Positions 14,763-20,656 of a stretch of 45,875 nucleotides of DNA are shown piece after piece. Under the pieces are notes generated by a model. The model ran no database searches. It had not been told where the DNA came from and saw nothing but the letters and a program-made list of their open reading frames with translations. Both the position numbers and the translations under genes were made by a program. Numbering within the stretch: the stretch's first letter is position 1; the number at the start of each line of letters is the position of its first letter. The DNA is taken from the IMG/VR virus record IMGVR_UViG_3300011258_000408, positions 1 through 45,875 of that record; one strand, 5' to 3'. The DNA is from a virus.

Positions 14763-15071
14763 ATGCTTAGAGAATTAATGATAGATATTATCCATGCTTT
14801 TGTTGAAGTACTTACATTTGAGTTTCCTGAAACTTCTAAAAATCCAAAAGGACAGTTAGGTAAAGCAATCCTAGCTGCTACAGTACCTTTAGAAACTCTT
14901 GATATAGAAGAGCTTGAAAATTTAGCGAGAGGCTTAAGCCATGCAGCTAAGGGTCAAGCAGGTTATAAAGATAAAGAAAATGTAATTAAATGCGTTGAAA
15001 TGCGACGAAGTTTAGTTACAAGTATAGAAAGATATAGAAATTATGTAATACAAGGAGAGCTAAACATATGA
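14763..15071 (+). CDS. Hypothetical early protein (102 aa)
   Basis: A 102-residue helical protein. The N-terminal 20 residues (LRELMIDIIHAFVEVLTFEF) are hydrophobic but contain charges, so a membrane segment is not certain. The C-terminal half (GLSHAAKGQAGYKDKENVIK) is charged. GGAG precedes the ATG. Its TGA overlaps the ATG of the next gene (ATGA), the first link of a chain of coupled small genes. No family recognised. Confidence 0.68.
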   Translation: MLRELMIDIIHAFVEVLTFEFPETSKNPKGQLGKAILAATVPLETLDIEELENLARGLSHAAKGQAGYKDKENVIKCVEMRRSLVTSIERYRNYVIQGELNI

Positions 15072-15247
15072 TTAAACTAACAGCAATACTTACTTTGTTT
15101 AAATTTTATATCAATCCAGTTTGGAAACTTACTTATCATCAGAACTACAGCGCTTCATCTCCTTACAAACTAAAACAGTTTGAGCATACAGTTATGATTT
15201 CAATACCTAATAGTGGTGGTCACTCTTATTATATCTTTGAGAGGTAG
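15068..15247 (+). CDS. Small hypothetical protein (59 aa), paralogue of the next gene
   Basis: A 59-residue protein starting MIKLTAILTLFKFYINPVWK, with a hydrophobic N-terminus and the C-terminal segment VMISIPNSGGHSYYIFER. The start overlaps the previous stop (ATGA). The C-terminus resembles that of the next gene (VYISKPYRSGHVHYIF), so the pair probably arose by duplication. Function unknown. Confidence 0.62.
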   Translation: MIKLTAILTLFKFYINPVWKLTYHQNYSASSPYKLKQFEHTVMISIPNSGGHSYYIFER

Positions 15248-15251
15248 CAGT

Positions 15252-15440
15252 ATGGGGACACTAATATTAATTAGATATTTATTAGATCCTCGATGGGTCT
15301 TAGTAGCAAGGAACGATTACAGTATGAGGAAACGGAAATACAAATACAGTATTTCAAATAATATTGTATACATTTCAAAGCCTTACAGATCAGGTCATGT
15401 TCACTATATATTTAACTTAAAAAAGGAATTAAACAAATGA
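15252..15440 (+). CDS. Small hypothetical protein (62 aa), paralogue of the previous gene
   Basis: A 62-residue basic protein starting MGTLILIRYLLDPRWVLVAR. Its end, VYISKPYRSGHVHYIFNLKK, aligns with the end of the 59-residue protein just upstream. GAGG in the upstream gene's end supplies the ribosome site. Its TGA overlaps the next ATG. An in-frame upstream start at 15213 would run into the previous gene and lacks a ribosome site. Confidence 0.6.
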   Translation: MGTLILIRYLLDPRWVLVARNDYSMRKRKYKYSISNNIVYISKPYRSGHVHYIFNLKKELNK

Positions 15441-15625
15441 CTGAAACATTACATCATGCAAAAGTAAGAATCGAAAAAGTCTACGGAGTTAGAAGAATCT
15501 ATCCTGTTAATGAGACTGCTGTTCTCCTTTCGGAATTAGCAGGGACTAAAACATTAGCTGATGAAACTATAGCAATAGCTAAGAAACTAGGCTTCTTGTT
15601 TCATGTAGAAGCACCGAAGATATAA
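15437..15625 (+). CDS. Hypothetical early protein (62 aa)
   Basis: A 62-residue protein (MTETLHHAKVRIEKVYGVRR) with a helical second half, ELAGTKTLADETIAIAKKLG. It is coupled to the preceding gene by an ATGA overlap. The stop is followed by an AT-rich run of TATAATATAAT and a long hairpin, so the local transcription unit may end or be processed here. No family recognised. Confidence 0.6.
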   Translation: MTETLHHAKVRIEKVYGVRRIYPVNETAVLLSELAGTKTLADETIAIAKKLGFLFHVEAPKI

Positions 15626-15647
15626 TATAATATAATATATATTAAAC

Positions 15648-15684
15648 CTTTATAGTCCTTTAAGGAACTGAAAGGACTATAAAG
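15648..15684 (+). repeat. Long intergenic hairpin (14 bp perfect arms)
   Basis: CTTTATAGTCCTTT (15648-15661) pairs perfectly with AAAGGACTATAAAG (15671-15684) around the loop AAGGAACTG. It is the third member of the CTATAAAG hairpin group and lies 28 bases before the next start codon. No long T-run follows. Confidence 0.68.
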
Positions 15685-15711
15685 CTTTATTAAAACGGCG
15701 AGGCAGCAACG

Positions 15712-15930
15712 ATGCAACCAACCAAGCAGGAATTCAACGAAACACTATTAAAAATTACTGATATGTTAGATCAAACATTCCCCGACGACACTGATTTGCG
15801 ATTGATTCAAGTAGCAATGGTGTTTTTATTGATAGAAATAAGTAAAGATATTGGATTTACTCAAGAGCATTTTGTAGACAGTATAAATAAAACATGGCAT
15901 CTAACCGATCACTCAGATAATTTACATTAG
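15712..15930 (+). CDS. Hypothetical early protein (72 aa)
   Basis: A 72-residue, mostly helical acidic protein with ETLLKITDMLDQTFPDDTDL, a hydrophobic helix VAMVFLLIEISKDIG, and a polar C-terminus ending DHSDNLH. It is the first gene after the hairpin at 15648-15684. No family recognised. The helical, acidic character would fit a protein-binding inhibitor, but this is only a guess. Confidence 0.62.
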   Translation: MQPTKQEFNETLLKITDMLDQTFPDDTDLRLIQVAMVFLLIEISKDIGFTQEHFVDSINKTWHLTDHSDNLH

Positions 15931-15939
15931 GGGCAAACT

Positions 15940-16128
15940 ATGAACTCAGTAAGAAAAGAGAATGCATATTTTGATAATAATACTCAAGCAATTCAATGGT
16001 ATAGCTTTGCTGACAGCCTGAATCGAGCGGAAGTTCAAGTATTATTAAGTGCAAAAGGTCTTGAACATTGGCAGTTTTTATATCTTGTCGGAATACTAAA
16101 GGAGAGGACTTATGCAAGGCGTAGTTGA
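15940..16128 (+). CDS. Hypothetical early protein (62 aa)
   Basis: A 62-residue protein: MNSVRKENAYFDNNTQAIQW then YSFADSLNRAEVQVLLSAKG and a short basic end. AGGGGC lies before the ATG. Its 3' end overlaps the next gene by 17 bp. No family recognised. Confidence 0.6.
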   Translation: MNSVRKENAYFDNNTQAIQWYSFADSLNRAEVQVLLSAKGLEHWQFLYLVGILKERTYARRS

Positions 16129-16369
16129 GGCAGTAATTAAATTAGCAGTAATAATAATATTGTTGTTAACAGTAGTAATTATATTTGAATATGATAAGAA
16201 AATGATGTGCGATAAAACTAAAACATTAATACTGGACGGTGAAGTCTACCACTGTGAGGCTATATATTATGATGACAATAAAAGCTCAAGAAATATACAA
16301 GAAATACCAAACATATATAGACAAAGATTTGCCATTGTTGGGCTTCAACAGCTCAACGAAGACAGCTAA
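16112..16369 (+). CDS. Small single-pass membrane protein (85 aa)
   Basis: An 85-residue protein with one strong membrane segment at about residues 9-27 (IKLAVIIILLLTVVIIF), followed by a charged, probably cytoplasmic domain with cysteines (KMMCDKTKTLILDGEVYHCE). A strong ribosome site, AAAGGAGAGG, precedes the ATG. Its last 101 bp overlap the start of the GP88-like gene. Early phage membrane proteins may exclude other phages or alter the host envelope; no specific role can be claimed. Confidence 0.6.
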   Translation: MQGVVEAVIKLAVIIILLLTVVIIFEYDKKMMCDKTKTLILDGEVYHCEAIYYDDNKSSRNIQEIPNIYRQRFAIVGLQQLNEDS

Positions 16370-17075
16370 AGGTAAGAAGTTAGATTATAAAACAGGTATC
16401 TTATACCTAAAACCTGCCTCATCAGTAAGCATTAAAACTTTATGCTCTCATGCTAAGAAGTCAGGCTGTGAAGACATATGCTTAGAAGATTCAGGAAGAC
16501 TTGGAATGATCAACGGACAGTTAGCTATGTACCGTAGGACAATTGCTTTCCTGAAAGATCGTAAAGCTTTTGAGCGGCAGTTAATTAATGAGATAGAAAA
16601 GAATGCTACTGACAAGTATGCAATTAGGCTCAACGGTACATCAGATCTAGATTGGTCACGAGTAATTGAAGCCTTACCTGATATACAATTTTATGACTAC
16701 TCGAAAAATCTAAAGCGTTGTTTCTTAAATACTTTACCTAACTATCATCTTACTTATTCGGGCAGCTTCAATGGCATCAGAGCTATCAAAGATACTAAGA
16801 AAGCTTTAGCACTACGCTTGAATACAGCCTTAGCTTTTAATACTAAGGAGTGTAAGGGTGAGTTTAAAATACCTGAGACAGTGCTAGTTGGTGGTGAGAA
16901 ACGCCCTATCATTAGCTTTGATGATACTGACCTTAGGTTTTTAGACCCTGACAATGCTATAGGTTCTTTAACTAGGAAGGGATCTACTAAAGAACAAAGG
17001 GCTAGCGAGTTAGGAAGTCTTAACTTCTTTGCTGACCTATATTCAATTAAACTATTAGAGAATACAATATTGTAA
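16269..17075 (+). CDS. GP88-like protein (gene product 88 family)
   Basis: A protein of about 268 residues. The core reads LLGFNSSTKTAKGKK, TGILYLKPASSVS, then a cysteine cluster LCSHAKKSGCEDICLEDSGR, followed by RRTIAFLKDRKAFERQL, RLNGTSDLDW and FYDYSKNLKR. This order (TGILYL, Cys cluster with GR, RxxxxxxFxxDxxxF, RLNGTSD, FYDYxK) matches my recollection of the phage 'gene product 88' family. The biochemical role of that family is not established. The cysteines (C-x7-C-x3-C) could bind metal or an iron-sulphur centre. I place the start at the ATG pair 16269/16272; the frame is open further upstream to 16239 but that part overlaps the membrane protein more. Confidence 0.72.
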   Translation: MMTIKAQEIYKKYQTYIDKDLPLLGFNSSTKTAKGKKLDYKTGILYLKPASSVSIKTLCSHAKKSGCEDICLEDSGRLGMINGQLAMYRRTIAFLKDRKAFERQLINEIEKNATDKYAIRLNGTSDLDWSRVIEALPDIQFYDYSKNLKRCFLNTLPNYHLTYSGSFNGIRAIKDTKKALALRLNTALAFNTKECKGEFKIPETVLVGGEKRPIISFDDTDLRFLDPDNAIGSLTRKGSTKEQRASELGSLNFFADLYSIKLLENTIL

Positions 17076-17084
17076 GGAAACACT

Positions 17085-17354
17085 ATGCATTACATTAAGA
17101 GAATGAATGTAGAAGATGAGTATGACTATGATAAGTATATACCTTTACAGTCTATGGAAGTTTATAGAGTAAAGCATACTACTAACGATCCTGTTGGTAG
17201 TATTTACAGAGCTTATGACTGTGTACCTGTTGAAGGTATGGACTATATAGAATATATGAAAACAGAAACATCAATGGAAAGATTGTCAGTAGGATTTGAA
17301 TTAAGAAAGCATAATAGATTAACTAATTTGTTTGCTAGTATTTTTAAGGAATGA
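17085..17354 (+). CDS. Hypothetical early protein (89 aa)
   Basis: An 89-residue protein (MHYIKRMNVEDEYDYDKYIP) with an acidic, Tyr-rich N-terminal half, YRVKHTTNDPVGSIYRAYDC in the middle and a helical C-terminus. AAGGA precedes the ATG, and its stop overlaps the next start (ATGA). No family recognised. Confidence 0.62.
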   Translation: MHYIKRMNVEDEYDYDKYIPLQSMEVYRVKHTTNDPVGSIYRAYDCVPVEGMDYIEYMKTETSMERLSVGFELRKHNRLTNLFASIFKE

Positions 17355-17548
17355 AACAGATGGCAGCTTTTAAAATTACAGAGATAACAAAGTATGCAAC
17401 CCATCATACTATTGAAGGGTTTGATTCCGAAGAGGAGGCTTGTGAATACTTTAGAGATAACTATGAAGAGATAATATCGTCTCCTCTACTCACTGAATTA
17501 GTTGATTGTTATATCTATAACTGCGAGGAAATAAAAAATGAAAACTAG
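17351..17548 (+). CDS. Hypothetical early protein (65 aa)
   Basis: A 65-residue acidic protein (MKQMAAFKITEITKYATHHT) with EGFDSEEEACEYFRDNYEEI. Translation may start at 17351, coupled by ATGA to the previous gene, or at the second ATG at 17360. The 3' end overlaps the next gene by 11 bp. No family recognised. Confidence 0.6.
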   Translation: MKQMAAFKITEITKYATHHTIEGFDSEEEACEYFRDNYEEIISSPLLTELVDCYIYNCEEIKNEN

Positions 17549-17753
17549 AATACACGTTAATCAGCATAACATTAGAGCTAATGCGAAAGGTGCTGACCTA
17601 CCAGTACTGACTGTAAAGAGTTATAAAGAAAACATAAAGTGTAATGAAGTAATATTTCATGGAGATAGTAAGATAATTTACAGTCCTGATAAGCCCTTAA
17701 GTTGTGGTGCTAAAGTATGGATTGAAACAGAAGCAAGTGTTACTATAAATTAA
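17538..17753 (+). CDS. Hypothetical early protein (71 aa), IHVNQHNIRAN type
   Basis: A 71-residue protein starting MKTRIHVNQHNIRANAKGAD with YSPDKPLSCGAKVWIETEAS at the C-terminus. I recall this pattern (IHVNQHxIRxN ... CGAxVWIET) from small proteins in other phages, with no assigned function. GAGG precedes the ATG within the previous gene. The short beta-like segments suggest a compact fold. Confidence 0.66.
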   Translation: MKTRIHVNQHNIRANAKGADLPVLTVKSYKENIKCNEVIFHGDSKIIYSPDKPLSCGAKVWIETEASVTIN

Positions 17754-17798
17754 TATAACTTTCTATGTGTCTCTCTATAACCGAGAAGAGGTTCGAGT

Positions 17799-17972
17799 AT
17801 GCTAACAAAAGAATACAAAAAACAACACGCTTTACAAATGCTAGAACAAATGGGTTTCTTTGATATAGAAAATCCTGAGCCGGGATTCATCAGAAGTATT
17901 ACTCTTGTTAATTATATTGACGAAGATGGTGATGAAGGTATGGGAGTAAGGGAGGAAAAGAATCATGGATAA
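17799..17972 (+). CDS. Small hypothetical protein (57 aa)
   Basis: A 57-residue protein: MLTKEYKKQHALQMLEQMGF, then ENPEPGFIRSITLVNYIDED and an acidic-to-basic end. GAGG lies before the ATG. It overlaps the next gene by 8 bp. Together with the three genes that follow it forms a tightly linked chain. No family recognised. Confidence 0.58.
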   Translation: MLTKEYKKQHALQMLEQMGFFDIENPEPGFIRSITLVNYIDEDGDEGMGVREEKNHG

Positions 17973-18078
17973 AGATCCAGTAATAGTAGACCTTGACCGA
18001 TGGCAGGAAGAGCAAGAAGAAAATGATATTGAAATAGAACGTGCTGAATACTTAGCAGATCAGGAGGAGTACGAATGA
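17965..18078 (+). CDS. Very small acidic protein (37 aa)
   Basis: A 37-residue, strongly acidic helical peptide: MDKDPVIVDLDRWQEEQEEN and on to DQEEYE. GGGAGG lies upstream, and the TGA overlaps the next ATG (ATGA). Acidic peptides of this size in early phage regions are sometimes DNA mimics or polymerase inhibitors, but this one is not identified. Confidence 0.55.
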   Translation: MDKDPVIVDLDRWQEEQEENDIEIERAEYLADQEEYE

Positions 18079-18278
18079 GAAACTTAGAAGCTAAAGGCAT
18101 TGAGTTAGAACTACAAGAACGCTTAGATAACTTTGATTTCTATGGGGTTATTACTGACTACGATCAGAATAGGAAAGAGTGGCAAGGCTTGTTGGAGTAT
18201 GCAAGTAAACTAGGACGCTATGGTATTGACATGGTGGATTATAAACTTAATGAAATGACAGGAGCTAATCATGACTAA
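18075..18278 (+). CDS. Hypothetical early protein (67 aa)
   Basis: A 67-residue acidic protein (MRNLEAKGIELELQERLDNF) with two probable helices and DFYGVITDYDQNRKEWQGLL. Coupled to the previous gene by ATGA and overlapping the next by 8 bp. No family recognised. Confidence 0.6.
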   Translation: MRNLEAKGIELELQERLDNFDFYGVITDYDQNRKEWQGLLEYASKLGRYGIDMVDYKLNEMTGANHD

Positions 18279-18447
18279 CGATGAAAGAAGAGAAGAAATA
18301 GCTAATCAAATTAGGGCGTATGTAAGAAAAGGAAACTCTATAAAGAGTATAGGTTACGGCGTTAGTGGTCGAGATGAAGTAAGAAACAAAGAACATTACA
18401 AAGCTATATTTAACCCAACAGTTATGTTTGCAGGAGAAAAGAAATGA
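18271..18447 (+). CDS. Small hypothetical protein (58 aa)
   Basis: A 58-residue basic protein: MTNDERREEIANQIRAYVRK, then GNSIKSIGYGVSGRDEV. GGAG lies seven bases before the ATG. Its TGA overlaps the ATG of the DUF932-like gene (ATGA), which links the small-gene chain to a large recognisable gene and supports the whole series as coding. No family recognised. Confidence 0.6.
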   Translation: MTNDERREEIANQIRAYVRKGNSIKSIGYGVSGRDEVRNKEHYKAIFNPTVMFAGEKK

Positions 18448-19346
18448 ATAGTATAGTAACTCACTTAAACCCTTTGTTCGCCAAAGATTATGGTACAGCA
18501 GACTTCGAAGTAGATAAACGTCCCTTGTATTACAAGCATGACTTAACTTTTGATGGCTCAGAAAGAACTGTAAAGACTGATAAATATGCAATTGTCAGGC
18601 CAAACAACGGCGCAGTACTAGGTTACTGCGGTGCTAACTATCAGTTAGTTGAACACAAAGATATGATCGACAACCAACGCCAAATTATCGCTCGAAGTGG
18701 GCTAGATATTGAAGGCATTGAGGAGAAGATTGTTACTGATGCATCAGGTGCTAAGTGTTATATAACTCATGTACTTCCAAAGCATGAGATCACTACTCCT
18801 GATGGTGACACAGCACACCTTAGTTTTTTAGGTGTCAATAGCTATGATGGTACTTTTGCATTCATACTATCAGTTGGGGCAAGGCAGTCAGCCTGTATGA
18901 ATGGTCAGGTATTTACTACTGGTGCTAGTACGGTCTACAAAGCAAGGCATAGCAGGAAGTTAAACATACAACACGCTGCTAGCATAGTAGGTAACTCAGT
19001 TAAAATACTTGAGAATGAGCAGCACCTGTGGCATGAATGGCATCATACTCCTATGGATAACTATGAAGCTACTCAGCTTATTAAGGATATAGCAGGTATG
19101 GACAAAGATAAAATCTATCACAGCTTACATGAAATGCAGCGTAACTCTACGTTTAATTACCTGTTTCTTGCTTGGCATAGGTATCAGCGTAAGCTAGGCC
19201 AGAACAAATGGGCATTTTATAATGCTCTTACCGATTGGTCTACCCACTCTAATGCAGGGAGGAAGTCAGCACAGCCTAACATTGCATCTATCAGGGCGGG
19301 ACGAGCAGATAAAGTACAGAAATTCTTAACTAAATTAGCAGCATAG
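18444..19346 (+). CDS. DUF932-family protein
   Basis: A 300-residue protein resembling the DUF932 (phage/plasmid-like, LGT_TIGR03299-type) family. It has AIVRPNNGAVLGYCGANYQL near residues 49-68, then ITHVLPKHEI, a central SVGARQSACMNGQVFTTG, and a helical C-terminal half with AWHRYQRKLG and LTDWSTHSN. The family is common on phages and plasmids; its reaction is unknown, though it often lies near DNA replication or repair genes, as here. It is coupled to the previous gene by ATGA. Confidence 0.72.
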   Translation: MNSIVTHLNPLFAKDYGTADFEVDKRPLYYKHDLTFDGSERTVKTDKYAIVRPNNGAVLGYCGANYQLVEHKDMIDNQRQIIARSGLDIEGIEEKIVTDASGAKCYITHVLPKHEITTPDGDTAHLSFLGVNSYDGTFAFILSVGARQSACMNGQVFTTGASTVYKARHSRKLNIQHAASIVGNSVKILENEQHLWHEWHHTPMDNYEATQLIKDIAGMDKDKIYHSLHEMQRNSTFNYLFLAWHRYQRKLGQNKWAFYNALTDWSTHSNAGRKSAQPNIASIRAGRADKVQKFLTKLAA

Positions 19347-19354
19347 GAGTAGGT

Positions 19355-19618
19355 ATGCTAGAGCATAAACAGTTTTACGATAAGGTAGAAGATCAATGGT
19401 GCTATCTATGGGCTTTGTGGAGCGTAGAACCTCCACATTTATTTCAAAGGTTCTTAATATTCTATGAACGTCAGGTAGCTAAGGAAGCTACCAACGAAGC
19501 TGAGAGGCAGCAGGTATGGAGACTTCGTACTTTTGAGAAGATAGAAGATGAAATGCCTGCCATGATTGTTAAGTTTTTTAATGGGAGCGAAAAACATGAA
19601 GTCCCATTTAGATTTTAA
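19355..19618 (+). CDS. Hypothetical protein (87 aa)
   Basis: An 87-residue protein rich in aromatic residues (DQWCYLWALWSVEPPHLFQR) with a charged second half (RQVAKEATNEAERQQVWRLR). GGAG precedes the ATG. It overlaps the next gene by 23 bp. No family recognised; it sits between the DUF932 gene and the promoter of the replication module. Confidence 0.62.
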   Translation: MLEHKQFYDKVEDQWCYLWALWSVEPPHLFQRFLIFYERQVAKEATNEAERQQVWRLRTFEKIEDEMPAMIVKFFNGSEKHEVPFRF

Positions 19619-19889
19619 AAAAGAAATGCTTGACCCTAAAAGAGGTGATAGTTTTACTACTGACTATTACCTCGAAGGGTGGAGAACCTGTACTATAACT
19701 ATTGGAAACAAGTGGGCTAAGATAAAGCCTATGTTTGGAGGAGGGTCAACCAAGAAAGTAGCTGTTAAGACTCTAAAGAAAATACTCTATGATATGTACT
19801 GGAACTCAGCATCAACAGATGCATACTATAAAGCTCTACAATCAGGAGCAAAAAGAAAGCCAAACACTTGGCGAAGAAACTATGAATAA
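19596..19889 (+). CDS. Hypothetical protein (97 aa)
   Basis: A 97-residue basic protein: MKSHLDFKKEMLDPKRGDSF, WRTCTITIGNKWAKIKPMF, then a GGGSTKKV segment and a helical end. I chose the ATG at 19596 because GGGAG lies eight bases upstream; the frame is open to 19566 but without a ribosome site. It is the last gene before a consensus promoter. No family recognised. Confidence 0.6.
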   Translation: MKSHLDFKKEMLDPKRGDSFTTDYYLEGWRTCTITIGNKWAKIKPMFGGGSTKKVAVKTLKKILYDMYWNSASTDAYYKALQSGAKRKPNTWRRNYE

Positions 19890-19893
19890 GTAT

Positions 19894-19922
19894 TTGACAG
19901 AGTGTTAACCTGTCATTATAAT
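19894..19922 (+). promoter_or_regulatory. Perfect sigma-70 promoter for the SSB gene
   Basis: TTGACA (19894-19899), a 17 bp spacer and TATAAT (19917-19922) match the consensus in all positions. The predicted start near 19929 leaves a leader of about 43 bases with AGAGG before the SSB ATG. A terminator at 20621-20644 closes this unit after two genes. Confidence 0.88.
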
Positions 19923-19971
19923 AGTTTTACACAAAGCAATATTACACATGTAAAAACCAGAGGAAAATGTT

Positions 19972-20397
19972 ATGCCAGTATTACAAGGACAAGCTTATTG
20001 GGCTTCTGTAAAGACCCCTAACACAAAGTATGAGCCTACTTATTCAGTAAACCTAGTAGTTGATGAAGCTACCGCTGAAGACTTTAAAGGTAGAGGTTTT
20101 ACTGTTAAGCCTATGGCTGAAGGGCCATCGATTGTTATTAAGCGTAAGGTTGATGGGCCACGAGGAATGATCCGAGAGGCTCCTAAGCTATATGATCGCT
20201 CTAAGAATGAGATGGATTGTCAGGTAGGCAATGGTTCTACTGTTAAAGTTCAGTACAAAGAATGGGAAACAGTAAGACAGGGTACTACTTATAAAGGTTT
20301 AGACTTTATGGCAATGCAAGTAATTGATCTTGTAGCTTACTCAGGATCAGCGGGTGACGAGTTTGATGTTGAGGAGAGCCTAGAGGATGAACTCTAA
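19972..20397 (+). CDS. Single-stranded DNA binding protein, T7 gp2.5-like
   Basis: A 141-residue protein that coats single-stranded DNA at the fork. The core has beta-strands such as AYWASVKTPNTKYEPTYSVN, PSIVIKRKV and STVKVQYKEW. The last residues, DEFDVEESLEDEL, form the acidic tail that in gp2.5-type proteins contacts polymerase and primase-helicase. It has its own consensus promoter and is followed by a small gene and a terminator, so it can be made at a higher level than the enzymes downstream. Confidence 0.85.
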   Translation: MPVLQGQAYWASVKTPNTKYEPTYSVNLVVDEATAEDFKGRGFTVKPMAEGPSIVIKRKVDGPRGMIREAPKLYDRSKNEMDCQVGNGSTVKVQYKEWETVRQGTTYKGLDFMAMQVIDLVAYSGSAGDEFDVEESLEDEL

Positions 20398-20602
20398 AGA
20401 GATGGAAAACACTAGGATCTTTGTAGACCGTGAAGGTGTGGAGCATAATATAGATTTATTAGGTGATGACTTACCTGATAAATACGATACCTTACTATCT
20501 TGTAAGTTAGAAAAAGATAGGTTAGTTCTGCGAATAGCTATATTAGATGCAGCAGGATCAAGACTATATGATGATCTTTGCTACACCTTGACAGGTGATT
20601 AG
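20387..20602 (+). CDS. Hypothetical protein (71 aa) coupled to SSB
   Basis: A 71-residue acidic protein (MNSKEMENTRIFVDREGVEH) with LLGDDLPDKYDTLLSCKLEK. It overlaps the SSB stop by 11 bp; an internal ATG at 20402 is an alternative start. It is the last gene before the terminator, so it is co-expressed with SSB. No family recognised. Confidence 0.6.
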   Translation: MNSKEMENTRIFVDREGVEHNIDLLGDDLPDKYDTLLSCKLEKDRLVLRIAILDAAGSRLYDDLCYTLTGD

Positions 20603-20616
20603 TTAATAGCTGTGAT
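20588..20616 (+). promoter_or_regulatory. Weak candidate promoter before primase-helicase
   Basis: TTGACA (20588-20593), 17 bp, TGTGAT (20611-20616): a perfect -35 with a 4/6 -10. The predicted start falls inside the terminator hairpin just downstream. It might supply basal primase expression past that terminator. Confidence 0.35.
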
Positions 20617-20620
20617 GCTT

Positions 20621-20644
20621 GGGGGTGTAACAACCCCCTTTTTT
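20621..20644 (+). terminator. Intrinsic terminator between SSB unit and primase
   Basis: GGGGGT-GTAACA-ACCCCC followed by six or more Ts. It lies 13 bp before the primase start. The stem sequence is like that of the terminator after the capsid gene (GGGGGTGTAA...CCCCC). Confidence 0.78.
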
Positions 20645-20656
20645 ATGGAGAAATAT

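Noticed and set aside
15621-15643. Promoter in the TATAATATAATATAATATAT run
   Set aside because: Several -10-like hexamers are present, but no -35-like sequence lies 16-18 bp upstream of any of them.
17740-17800. tRNA gene suggested by GGTTCGAGT
   Set aside because: No acceptor or anticodon stems can be formed around it; the motif is part of a ribosome-site region.
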